Shown here one piece after another: positions 10,591 through 20,364 of a stretch of DNA of 64,000 nt. The stretch's first letter is position 1; every line of letters starts with the position of its first letter. Source of the DNA: Panonychus citri (taxonomy: Eukaryota > Arthropoda > Arachnida > Trombidiformes > Tetranychidae); NCBI RefSeq assembly GCF_014898815.1, contig NW_026515482.1:434001-498000 (forward strand), given 5' to 3'. The translations under genes and the position numbers were made by a program. The notes below the pieces were generated by a model. That model was not told the origin of the DNA and ran no database searches. It saw only the letters and a program-made list of their open reading frames with translations.

Positions 10591-11720
10591 ATACCAAAAT
10601 TGTTAATGTTTAAAGTATAAAAGTGTAACTATCACTATGAATGAAATGTTGACCCAATTGTAATCTGAATTTTGTATCCGCTTAATAATTAGTCCAAAAC
10701 CAAAATTTGGGTATGACATTAATACTCAATAAATCAATGATACGATACTTGGATTTTCTTTTTTCATGATTAATTTTAGAACAAAAATCGATTTAGAAAC
10801 GAAGTTCGAGATTCACAATCATTGTAAATGTTATATAAATCTATTTTTGACTTGAAATCCATTAAAAGCCAACTCATATCGTTTTGGTTTCTTCAATTGG
10901 TAAACACTGCAATTTACATTTTGTTTGTCACTAAATTTCATATGAATCAATAGACAAAGTCAATGTTAATGTTAAACAATCAGATGATCGTTAAATTAAT
11001 CTATCATCTAATTAACCTAATCTGAATAAACTTTCTTTAATTAACTTATTCAAATAATGATTCACAAATTAACAAGATCAACTCATTAACTATTAACTTT
11101 CTTTATCTTCATATTTCCATTTGGTGAACAAAACATAATCGTTATACCTTGACAGAGCTTTTTCAGTATAAGAAAAATGTATCAGTAGATTATCAGACCA
11201 CCTCGAAAATTGGTAAACTGTACAAAATACAAAGATAAAGTTGACCTGTTCATTTGTGAATCATTGTTTAGTTACGTTAATTAGAAAAAAAGTTTATTCA
11301 GATCAAGTTAAGTAAATAATAGAGTAAATTAACGATCATCCGATGCTTTAACGTTAACATTGACTTTGTCTATTGATTCAGATGAAATTAATTTAATTGT
11401 GACTAATTCGATGTGATTAAAGTGACGATTAACATTAATCAATTGGGATAATCTTGATAATCGTTTTGTATAAAAACAAGAGTGTTGAGTTGATCATTAT
11501 CACTTTTAATCATCAACTGATTTATTAACAACGAAGAAAACAGTTTTGTCTTTTTTTTAAAATAACAATTAACAACTTTAAGCTTAACCATTTTTAGTTC
11601 GAAGTTATGTTTACGAGCTTCAACGTTTTCAACCAATTGCTTTTCCTTATTTATACAACAATCTATAACACTTGATTAACTGACTGACTATTGTCCACCT
11701 CTCATGGTAAGTTTTAATTC
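10591..11720 (+). repeat. dispersed module copy D (hairpin, peptide promoter, Prp8 scrap)
   Basis: Runs parallel to 16862-18060 with many substitutions. In order it holds the segment also found in the palindrome centre, an inverted repeat of about 140-bp arms (about 10917-11070 and 11255-11395), the peptide-gene promoter with TATA at 11469, and a scrap of the Prp8 exon 1 end. The fold-back element at 9711-10590 sits inside this module's left part. Confidence 0.75.
11607..11675 (+). pseudogene. peptide-gene start fused to a Prp8 exon fragment (copy D)
   Basis: Downstream of an intact-looking TATA box an ATG opens a 22-codon frame. Its first codons resemble the 42-aa secreted-peptide gene (..TTCAACGTTTTCA). 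The rest is the end of Prp8 exon 1 read in the wrong frame to TGA. Probably not functional. Confidence 0.55.
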
Positions 11721-11762
11721 AGTTTCAGTATATTGAAACTGAATCAATGTATGAGCGAGATC

Positions 11763-12060
11763 TCATTGAGAGCAATCTAAGGTACATTCTGGTTATATTT
11801 ATTTCTGACCTGTTCTCTCTCAGTTCAATACATATTATATTTATTTTCCAAGTCGTTTACAACACAATACTCGATAGCTTCACGTCCAGCACCATTGAAT
11901 ACATGGTCTGATTTAACTTCACGGAAAGAAATCAATTGTACAGCTCATAAAGGTACTTGTTATTGTTGTTACTTGCAAATGAATCTGTTGGCTTAGAAAA
12001 TCAACTAATTCCTATTTCAACAAAAGGATCTCTAAGTCACATAACTTTATTTGATTTATT
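11763..12060 (+). pseudogene. fragment of an IR-like receptor gene
   Basis: Matches the conserved middle of the neighbouring IR-like gene (second membrane segment, the FTTQYSIASRPAPLNTWSDL block, and the start of the following domain), with frameshifts. It then runs directly into the conserved 5' flank of the intact gene at 12289. A related scrap, starting within the same coding stretch, precedes the pseudogene at 18647. Confidence 0.75.
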
Positions 12061-12130
12061 AAAAAGGTTCAACACGCGTTAAGATTTAATGATTATATTG
12101 GCAACGGAAAAGTCATTTAGATTAATAAAA
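12061..12130 (+). promoter_or_regulatory. conserved upstream block of IR-like gene 1
   Basis: The string AAAAAGG(G/T)TCAACACGCG and about 50 following bases recur at a similar distance (about 210-255 bp) before all four IR-like genes or pseudogenes in the window. A second shared string, TTTCTTAAT(G/A)TCG, lies about 50-70 bp before the ATG. Promoter or 5' UTR role is inferred from conservation and position. Confidence 0.55.
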
Positions 12131-12288
12131 TTATCGATTTGAATAAAAAACCTGTGAAATTCCCAGAAATATTTCATTTCTTCGCTTGTCATTTTCTATT
12201 CTATCTTTTTTATTTGTCGTTATGATGTCATTTTCTTAATGTCGTAAAATTTTGGTTCATATTTCTCATTGTGAGCTTTGGAAACGTA

Positions 12289-13497
12289 ATGAATAGTTCT
12301 GGAGGTGTTTTGAGAGTTCTATTCACGGCTCCAAAATCTCTACCCCAGAGTTACATTAAACTTATCCTAGAAAATTATCTAGGTAATTTTCCAATATCCT
12401 TAGTTTACCCAGTGAATAGAAAGCTCGATGATTTGTACGTCATACCAGCCGAAGCTGATCTAATTTATCCGGGTCAATATTTACATCTGCTGGACGGCAC
12501 ACAAACAAATGTCTCCGTCGGGCCAGTAATTGAAAGTGACAGTTGCATCTTTATGAACATATACCCAAACTCGTCAACTGGTGTAATTAACAAAGGAATA
12601 TTGTCATCACTTGAGATCGTCGATTATTCAGTTTTTATCTTCGTCACCTTGTTAACTATTATAACCTTGGCATTACATTTTACTCGGTCTAATACCAGAA
12701 GTAGTGGTCAGATTAATTCTACTATTTATCAACCTTCGATCATAAAGTTTCTTTTGAGAGCAATCAAAGGTACATTCGGGTTATATTTATTTCTAACCTG
12801 TTCTCTCTCAGTTCATTACATATTTCATTTATTTTCCGCGTCGTTTACAACACAATACTCGATAGCTTCACGTCCAGCACCATTGAATACATGGTCTGAT
12901 TTAACTTCACGGAAAGAAATCAATTGTACTGCAGTTAAAAGTAATTGTTATCGTTTTGCAAATGATTCTGTTGGCTTAGAAAACCCGCTAACTCCAATTA
13001 GCCATTTGTCACTCCCAAGACATTACAAGGAGACGGCTAATAAATCAATGATTTCTCACTTTGAAAAATATGTGAATATTGAATTTGAGTTGAGATCGTA
13101 TTGCAAAGTGCGTTATGTTCTTAAGACTGGAGAAAACGATTTTCTGTTTCATACTGGTACAGTTCGCTATTTTGAAAGAACAGGATCATTATTTTATTAT
13201 ACGAATATTGATCGTAATAAGAAACGGTGGATTACCAGATCTTTATATTCTGGCATAGAACACGGTCTTTGTACTGTCGCAGTCTCGAAAGCTATAAAAA
13301 CTTACTTTGGTCCAATTTATAAGAAGAAATTTCCAAAATGTCGGCGTTACGAGAGATTGAGTACTCGATCCGAGGGCTCATACAGTCCAATTACTTATTC
13401 AAATTTTTCTGATCTAATTTATCTTTGTTTATCACTTTATATTCTTACAGTTCTCTCATTTCTGTTTGAAGTTTTTCTCAGCAAATATAAATCTTAA
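12289..13497 (+). CDS. three-TM ionotropic-receptor-like protein 1
   Basis: 402 aa from the ATG at 12289, no introns. Layout is a short N-terminal domain (about 110 aa), TM1 (about 112-131), a basic loop, a second hydrophobic segment (163-184) running into SASFTTQYSIA (183-193), a domain of about 180 aa opened by PLNTWSDL, and a last TM (376-396). That order matches the ligand-gated pore region of arthropod variant ionotropic glutamate receptors. The second segment plus FTTQYSI stands where those have the SYTAxLxxxLT helix, and PLNTWSDL resembles the start of S2. No N-terminal receptor domain or clear signal peptide. Very close to the genes at 20365 and 62720. A chemosensory role is inference; the protein could be another divergent membrane family. 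Confidence 0.65.
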   Translation: MNSSGGVLRVLFTAPKSLPQSYIKLILENYLGNFPISLVYPVNRKLDDLYVIPAEADLIYPGQYLHLLDGTQTNVSVGPVIESDSCIFMNIYPNSSTGVINKGILSSLEIVDYSVFIFVTLLTIITLALHFTRSNTRSSGQINSTIYQPSIIKFLLRAIKGTFGLYLFLTCSLSVHYIFHLFSASFTTQYSIASRPAPLNTWSDLTSRKEINCTAVKSNCYRFANDSVGLENPLTPISHLSLPRHYKETANKSMISHFEKYVNIEFELRSYCKVRYVLKTGENDFLFHTGTVRYFERTGSLFYYTNIDRNKKRWITRSLYSGIEHGLCTVAVSKAIKTYFGPIYKKKFPKCRRYERLSTRSEGSYSPITYSNFSDLIYLCLSLYILTVLSFLFEVFLSKYKS

Positions 13498-14399
13498 GAC
13501 AGAAAAATAATTCGTGGATCATTCATCGGCCAATAGAATTAATTACCAATTCCATAGCACAATAGAATTGTTGCTTCTCCAGGTAAACGTAAAGTTTACT
13601 CAATGGAATATCTTCATTCAAATTGACGATTCATCAACACGAAACTCAGGCCACTTTGGTCATTCGTTGGTTTACCTTAGATCAATGAGAAGAAAATTAC
13701 TGATCGACAGGTAAATTGATACAAGGCCTAATTCAGAAGCAGTGAATTCTGAACGAGTATATCGTAACAGGGGGAGATTCAATGAGAGTAATGAGTCTAT
13801 TCTTTACAGATTTAATTTTTCCTCATCTTACTCTCTCTTTCTCTTTCTTTTTCTCTTTCAATTACTTTTTCATTCACTCGTTTGGTCTTTCTCTCACTTT
13901 TAAAAGTGTCACTAATATTAGCAAAATTTTTCATTAAGCTTCGGCTCTAGGCCAACCTCCCTCCAAAAATACACAGCTTTTGAATTTTTTTTGTATTCTA
14001 GTTGCTAAGGGGAAAAGGAAGAGGCTCCTCCTTTACCACAACGTCTTGGACCTTACCCCAATGAGATACCAGATTAAGTGAAATCATTCAAATGCTATGA
14101 AGATTAAAATAAAAATTAAGAAAATTCATAAAAATTCATGATACAGAGAAGAGAGAAAGAGAGACAGAGATAGAAATAGAGAAGAAAGTGGTTTTCAAGT
14201 TTTTGAATTTTCGTGTTTTAAAAGCGTTTTGATTGTCGTTTTTGAGTGGCGTTTGTTTCACTTTGTGTCACAGTGACACTGTCACTTATAACTATCACAT
14301 GGAAAGAAAATTGAAAACAGGGTAAAACCATAACAAACCAAAAAAGGCTCCTAGGCTAAGGGACTATATGACCAGAGATTTCTGGTCGAATAGGTTGTT
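13498..14399. other. intergenic, no gene seen
   Basis: Holds CT-rich and GA-rich tracts (about 13830-13900 and 14140-14190) and a short palindromic stretch (GTGTCACAGTGACAC near 14266). No supported gene. The URB2-like copy begins abruptly at its right edge. Confidence 0.6.
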
Positions 14400-15082
14400 C
14401 CTATTTTAACAACCGGCGACAAATTGATAAATTTCATGTTTGGTTATTTAATTGTTCCCGTTTAGTTGAATTATCTTTTCAAACTGTTTATCTACCTTTG
14501 GAATTTCAATTGCAATATGGAGAGAAGATAATTAAATCACCACCATTACAAACAATACAAACATGGAAACATTTCTTGCAAGAAGATATTGTAAACTCAC
14601 CGGTTACATTGGAATTGTTTATTTGTTTCCTTAATCATTTACGGATTTGTGATGATTTAATGCCAAAAATGATTATACCTCAAGAAAATGAGTGTATCCA
14701 AGGTACAAGAGATCAAATTATGAATTTATCGTTCGATAGTTTGAAAAATCAACAGCAATTATCTCTTGTATTGAGATTGTCTCATGCTTGGGGTAATTTG
14801 GTTTTGCTTAAAAATTTTTACGACAATCAAAAATTGACAACTAATTTGGTTAAACATTCTTGGTACGATATGGGACCAATTCATGATTATTACGATTCTG
14901 GTGTTTGGAAAGCAATTGTCAACCAATGTCTATCATCATCAGATGACAATCTTGTACAAATCATATTCCAAATGATGATACAGAAATTGTCCTTCTTTAC
15001 CAAAACCTTTTACTCCGAGAGCAGCGATCCTGAAATCCGTGATTTATGTAAACAGAATATACTAATTATAGTTAATTGTTTG
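14400..15082 (+). pseudogene. internal copy of the URB2-like gene, part 1
   Basis: Nearly identical to 1928-2608 of the long URB2-like gene, with the frame open apart from missing ends. Only a few differences by eye (for example Leu to Phe in the QKLS(L/F)FTKT stretch). It lacks the N-terminal start and stops abruptly at GTTAATTGT, where foreign sequence begins. It resumes at 16541. Confidence 0.85.
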
Positions 15083-16540
15083 TAAAATAAAGAGCTTCAG
15101 TCAGAAATTCACAGAAATAATTCAAATCAGAATTCAACACCAAAAAGATGAATTCCAAGTTAATCACTTCCTTGGAAATAATAACCAATCAAAGATGAAA
15201 AGGAATTAATTAATTAACCCAATTCAAAGTAAACAATTTAATCACAAACATCACAAACAATTATTACGATTCACGATTTTTCGCATGAAAATTAAGGAAA
15301 AACTAGGCTACCTACAGACACAACAAAAATATCAAATGAAAGAGCTTAAAAATCTACACCCGCAAAAAATAGAACCAATGTCATAGGTGGTCAGGGTCAA
15401 AAGTTATTAATTAATGAAAAAAAGGGGCGTTAAATTGACCAAATTGAAATGTTAATTAGATTAATAAGAGGATTAGATAGAAAAGAAAGAGAAATGGGGG
15501 AGAGAGAGAAGGGGTGAATTATGACGTACGGGGCAATGAAAGGGAAGAGAAAATAAAGAGTGTAATGAAATAAACCAAGGACTAACGGATTTAACCACCC
15601 TATCAACCCGAAAGAGTTAATCAACATGAGAAATTCCCGTTTTCTTGATCCTCTCACCTTTAATTAATTACTTTAATTACCCATAATAATTCATAAATTG
15701 AGATATTTCCTTAGCTCTCTCTCTCTCTCTTATCTACTTCTCTCTCTCTTTATCCTCTTCATCCTTTTAAAACCCAATTAACCTTTAAGAAATTGTAATT
15801 CTTAGATTAGCAATAAATAAATTTAGTATAAAAAGGGGTAACAAATAATAAAGATTTAGATTCAATAAGGCAAAGTAATCGCCAACGAGTCTCATTCTCT
15901 TCACCGGGACTTCGTCATTTTTTTGTGACAAAGAGCATCAGATGAATTTAAGTTTTTAATTGTATCAACCGCACGCCCTGGGATATTAAACTTCGAGGGG
16001 TTAATCAGAGATTTGATTACTACGTTTAACTCAAGGTTCAAATAACGGTTTTTCCGGTCGACCATATAAAAAGACAGAAAAGATCACAGTCGTGAATTCA
16101 ATTTCTTAAAATTTACTCAGAAAAGCGATCATGTTGATCGCAGGATTCGCCTTGTCTTTATTAATCTTTAATTTAGATAAATTTAATTAATCATCAACAT
16201 GATTAATTAACCATCACCATCATTATCCAGTAATCAACTGACTCGTTGTTGTTGATTGTCATCAACAATCAATCATCATCATCATCAATAATTGATGTTG
16301 ATTAACAAAATTAATATTTGTTAACCTGTTGTTGTTGTGGTTGATCAATAGCAACAATAACAATAAATATTTGGCATCAATTAATTAATTGTAGGTTGAG
16401 AGAGAGAGAGAGAAATTAAATCAAAAAGAAAGAGAAAAGTAAGAGAAAATGAAAGAGAAAAAGAAAATAAAGAAAGAGATGAGAAAGAGGATTTCTTATC
16501 CTTTGGTTTCTCTTTCAAAAAGTTGACTTTACATTACATG
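15083..16540. other. about 1.46-kb insertion splitting the URB2-like copy
   Basis: Sequence absent from the parent gene. It separates two parts that are contiguous in the original (..GTTAATTGT / ATTCTAACC..). It starts TGTAAA and ends TTTACATTACA, a weak TG..CA-type inverted end, and contains a TATA-like TATAAAAAGGGG near 15829, simple CT/GA tracts and no convincing ORF. It could be an LTR-type or other non-autonomous insertion. No clear target-site duplication longer than TGT. Confidence 0.55.
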
Positions 16541-16790
16541 TATTCTAACCTTGGTAAAAATCCTGACCTGTTAAATTCATTGGATCTATGGAAATTTTCA
16601 TCCTTTGTGCCCGATGAACATAACGACCAATTGACCCAAATCATAGTTGATAGAATCGGTGATTGTGAAGAAGAGGAAATTAACTTGCAACTATCATCAA
16701 CCATTGATAAAGGTTGTGAAAGGTCAAGTTTCGTATTGTCCATGGTGGAATCGATTTTACGTAAGTTTATCGTTAATATGGATGAAAATC
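16541..16790 (+). pseudogene. internal copy of the URB2-like gene, part 2
   Basis: Continues the copy from the point of interruption, matching about 2608-2862 of the parent with few changes. Similarity stops after GATGAAAATC, and the sequence then passes within about 20 bp into the dispersed module starting near 16812. Confidence 0.85.
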
Positions 16791-17258
16791 GAGAAATTGA
16801 GAAAACTTCTAAACTAATCAAGAAGAGAAATTTAGTTCACTGAACAAATTACAAAAAGTTAACCCCCTAAAATTACCAAAATTGTTGATCTTTAAAATAT
16901 AAAAGTGTATCTATCACTATGAATGAAATGTATCAGAAATTGATAAAATCAGTATTCAAACAATAACTCTCTTGCATCACCTAATTTGCACTTAATTGTA
17001 TTCTGAATTTTGTATCCAATTGATAATTAGTCCAAAACCAAAGTTTGGGTATGACATTAATACTCAAGAAATCAATGATACGATACTTGGATTTTCTTTT
17101 TTCATGATTAATTTTAGAGCAAAAATCTATTTAGAAACGAAGTTCGAGATTCACAATCATTATAAATGTGATATAAATCTATTTTTGACTTGAAATCCAT
17201 TAAAAGCCAACTCATATCGTTTTGGTTTCTTCAATTGGTAAACACTGTAATTTACATT

Positions 17259-17735
17259 TTGTTTGTCACTAAATTTCATATGAATCAATAGACAAAGTTA
17301 ATGTTAATGTTAAACAATCATATGATCGTTAAATTAATCTATCATCTAATTAACCTAATCTGAATAAACTTTCTTTAATTAACTTATTCAAATAATGATT
17401 CACAAATTAACAAGATCAACTCATTAACTATTAATTTTCTTCATCTTCATATTTACATTTGGTCAACAAAACCTAATCGTTATACCTTGACAGAGCTTTT
17501 TCAGTATAAGAAAAGTGTATCAGTAGATAACCTCGAAAAATGGTAAACTGTACAAAATAAAAAGATAAAGTTGATGACCTGTTCATTTGTGAATCATTAT
17601 TTAAATACGTTAATTAAAAAAAGTTTATTCAGATCGAGATAATTAAATAATAGAGTAAATTAACGATCATCCGATGCTTTAACGTTAACATTGACTTTGT
17701 CTATTGATTCAGATGAAATTGATTTAATTGTGACT
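17259..17735. repeat. inverted repeat upstream of the peptide promoter
   Basis: 17259-17415 reads as the imperfect reverse complement of 17586-17735 (shared landmarks TCATATGAATCAATAGACAA and ATAATGATTCACAAATT), around a spacer of about 170 bp. The same inverted repeat is present at 10917-11395. In the large palindrome its two halves lie inside the arms. Confidence 0.75.
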
Positions 17736-17799
17736 AATTCGATGCGATTAAAGTGACGATTAACATTAATCAATTGGGATAATCTTGATAATCGTTTTG

Positions 17800-17807
17800 T
17801 ATAAAAA
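17800..17807 (+). promoter_or_regulatory. TATA box of peptide module copy E
   Basis: TATAAAAA in the conserved peptide-promoter context. The product downstream is the 23-codon fusion at 17941. Confidence 0.5.
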
Positions 17808-17940
17808 CAAGAGTGTTAAGTTGATCATTATCACTTTTAATCATCAACTGATTTATTAACAACTAAGAAAACAGTTTTGTCTTTTTTTAAAATAACGATT
17901 AACAACTTTAAGCTTAATCATTTCTACAAAGTTCAAAGTT

Positions 17941-18012
17941 ATGTCGTTTCTGAGCTTCAGCGTTTTCAACCAATTGCTTTCCCTTATTTATACAATAATC
18001 TACAACACTTGA
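17941..18012 (+). pseudogene. peptide-gene start fused to Prp8 exon fragment (copy E)
   Basis: An ATG in the position of the secreted-peptide start opens 23 codons. The first nine derive from the peptide gene and the rest from the end of Prp8 exon 1 in a shifted frame. The hydrophobic N-terminus is partly kept (LLSLIYTIIY). Probably a decayed gene. Confidence 0.5.
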
Positions 18013-18236
18013 CCAACTATGTCCACCTCTCATGGTAAGTTTCAATTCAATTACTAGTAAAAGAAAAGATGAAATATAAACTAATCAATTGACCATATTA
18101 TCATACATCTTTATCAAAACGGAAGATTTGGATTTACCAGCTTTCTACTTTGATCCTCTCATTAATCCAATAACCCACAGTCGAGTTTCAGTTAAAACAA
18201 TTGAGCCCATTCCTGATGATGATAAATTAGATTAAA
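17972..18236 (+). pseudogene. Prp8 fragment spanning exon 1 end, part of intron 1 and exon 2 start
   Basis: Matches Prp8 from about 23500 through the intron 1 donor (CTCATG/GTAAGT) and intron start, then skips the intron middle, the acceptor and the first exon 2 bases, and resumes in exon 2 (23814-23940). Ends in TAGATTAAATTG, off the parent sequence. The retained intron bases show a DNA-level duplication, not a retrocopy. Confidence 0.85.
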
Positions 18237-18400
18237 TTGAATATTGGAAATAATAGAAAATTTCTAACAACTTTTGTGTTTTATAAAAATAAAATCTAAT
18301 GGCTCATAAGCCACTGAAAAGCATCATGTTGATGAATTTGTATCATGTTCATTATTTCAACAAAAGGATCTCTAAGTCACATAACTTTATTTGATTTTTT

Positions 18401-18466
18401 AAAAGGGTCAACACGCGTCAAGATTTAATGATTATATTGGCAACGGAAAAGTCATTTAGATTACAG
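18401..18466 (+). promoter_or_regulatory. conserved upstream block of the IR-like pseudogene
   Basis: Same GGGTCAACACGCGTCAA block as before the intact IR-like genes, about 240 bp before the pseudogene ATG. Confidence 0.5.
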
Positions 18467-18646
18467 TGTAATAGAATTATCGATTTGAATAAAAACACTT
18501 GAGAAATTCTCATAATTATTTGATGTCTACGCTTGGCATTTTCTATTCGATCTTTTCTATTATAATATAATAATGATGAATGATGTCATTTTCTTAATAT
18601 CGTAAAATTTTGTTTCATATTTTTCATTGTGAGCTTTGGATAAGTA

Positions 18647-19265
18647 ATGAATAATTCTAGGGGTGTTTTGAGAGTTCTATTCACGGATTCAAAATCTCTA
18701 CCCCAGGGTTACATTAAGCTTATCCTAGAAAATCACCTAGGTAAATTAGGTTAATTTTCCAATATCCTTAGTTTACCCAGTGAATAGAAAGGTCGATGAT
18801 TTGTACGAAATACCAGCCGAAGCTGATCTAATTTATCCGGATCAATATATTCATTTCCTGGGTGGTAAAGAAAGTAATGTATCCGCTGGGCCAGTAATTG
18901 GAAGTGAAAGTTGTGTCTTCATAAACATATAACCAAACTCGTCAACTGGTGTAATTAACAAAGGAATATTGTCATCGCTTGAAATCGTCGATTATTCAGT
19001 TTTAATCTTCATCGCCCTGTTAATTACTATCGCATTGGTATTATATTTGACTTGATCTAATATCAGAAGTAGTGATCAGATTAATTCTACTTTTTATCGA
19101 CCTTGAATCATAGAGTTTACGTTGTTGATAATCAAAGGTAAATTTGGGTTATTCTTATTTCTAACCTGTTCTCTCTCAGTTCATTTCGTATTACATTTGT
19201 TTTCGGCATCGTTTACAACACAAACTCGATAGCTTCACGTCCAGCGCCGTTGAATACATGGTCCG
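18647..19265 (+). pseudogene. IR-like receptor pseudogene
   Basis: Begins ATG at 18647 and follows IR-like gene 1 closely. It has an insertion of about 10 bp (AAATTAGGTT, near 18742) causing an early stop, a TAA in the YPNSSTG block, two TGA codons after TM1, and a 1-bp loss in the ACACAATACTCG block. It is cut off in the conserved PLNTW block at about 19265, where a peptide/Prp8 upstream segment follows. Confidence 0.85.
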
Positions 19266-19745
19266 ATCAATCAATCAATTGCGATAACCTTCATCACCTT
19301 TTTGTATATTAAAAAAAAAGAGTTGTAAGTTGGTTATCATCACTTGTAATCATCGATTGATTTAATCAACACCAAAAATAACAGTTTATTGGTGAAAATT
19401 TTGGCAAACTTTAATTTATGATTTCTACTTATTTTTTCTGTTCAATGTTGTTTCTATTTATTAAATAGTTATTAAATTCAATTCTCAAAACACCAAAACT
19501 TTTTTCTGATTTATTACTTTTTCGCGTTATTTTATTCAAAAACTGTTGACCGCGTTGATTTTATTCTCGTTTTAATCCAAATTTCACAGAAAAAATTAAA
19601 AGAAATCTAGTGAAATCTATCGACCGAAGAAACTTCTAACATAGACTGTACATGCCACTGTTTGACCGACTTGTTAAAGATATGCTGATAAAAGAGAATT
19701 TGGTTACCAAGAGGCTCAAAAAGAAGAGATGCCTCCAGAACATGT
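19266..19745 (+). repeat. deleted copy of the peptide-gene promoter and Prp8 5' region
   Basis: Collinear with 21915-22760 but with the peptide coding sequence missing. It has the promoter and leader (TATA box mutated to TATATTAAAA), then the peptide 3' flank, the Prp8 upstream region (GACTGTACATGCC.CTGTTTGACC), and Prp8 codons from about GATATGCTGATAAAAG to GAACATGT. The Prp8 part is not in a usable frame with a start. Confidence 0.75.
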
Positions 19746-20110
19746 CACACTATGTCCAACAAAACATCCGAAAGTTTCATAAAATATGGATTTTTCTTTA
19801 TCCGAAGCAAAGCAAAAGAAGGAAACAAAGTTCTGATATATTATCTTTTCGGTCAACTTTGCTTCGAAAACTACAAGTTACACTTACAAAATTTTAAGGC
19901 CACTAGCGTAACCTACGTAACTATAACGGTAAATCACCGATTCAAACTGGAAAAAAATACGTAGGCTTACAGTTGACACATAGTCAAACACATTGCGATA
20001 TAAAAATCTATTTTACAAAGTGACTGTGTGAGATGTTTTTATTCATTCATTTTTAACCGTAACACCCTTGAGATGTTCAATTATTGGAAATTCACTTGAT
20101 TTGATTCACT
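19746..20110. other. URB2-downstream scrap followed by unassigned intergenic DNA
   Basis: From 19746 to about 19810 the sequence switches to the URB2 3'-flank repeat (ACTATGTCCAACAAAACATC, TTTATCCGAAGCA). The remainder up to the IR-like upstream block has no recognisable gene. Confidence 0.6.
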
Positions 20111-20175
20111 AAAAAGGGTCAACACGCGTCAACATTTAATGATCATTATATTGACATGGAGAAAATTAATTGACT
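20111..20175 (+). promoter_or_regulatory. conserved upstream block of IR-like gene 2
   Basis: AAAAAGGGTCAACACGCGTC about 254 bp before the ATG, in common with the other family members. Similarity to the others is shorter here than for genes 1 and 3. Confidence 0.5.
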
Positions 20176-20364
20176 CCAATCCTCGATTGATTTACTAGAT
20201 GATTAAATCGATTGAAATGGAAAAGTTTTTCACAAACTTTTAATATCAACCAAGTCTCTTGATTACATTGATTTTATTAATATATTCTATTAGTTTACTT
20301 GCGTTCTTTGATATGATTTTATTTTCTTAATATCGAGTATTGATATAATTGATATTTCTGTAAG

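Larger units (their letters stand above)
16812..17965 (+). repeat. dispersed module copy E (hairpin, peptide promoter)
   Basis: Best-preserved linear version of the module, colinear with 10591-11650 and with the palindrome centre in reverse. It carries the hairpin at 17259-17735, then the secreted-peptide promoter and leader. It ends in a peptide-to-Prp8 fusion. Confidence 0.75.

Noticed and set aside
10790..10825. GTTCGAGATTC resembling a tRNA T-loop
   Set aside because: No acceptor stem, D-arm or anticodon arm can be built around it; it is part of the dispersed module.
12770..12830. A 42-nt in-frame GTA..CTCTCTCAG segment in the IR-like genes that looks like a tiny intron
   Set aside because: It codes half of a membrane helix conserved as protein, gene 2 lacks the GT at the donor position, and 42 nt is very short for an intron.
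14255..14290. GTGTCACAGTGACAC palindrome as an operator-like site
   Set aside because: Single occurrence in gene-free DNA with no nearby start codon.
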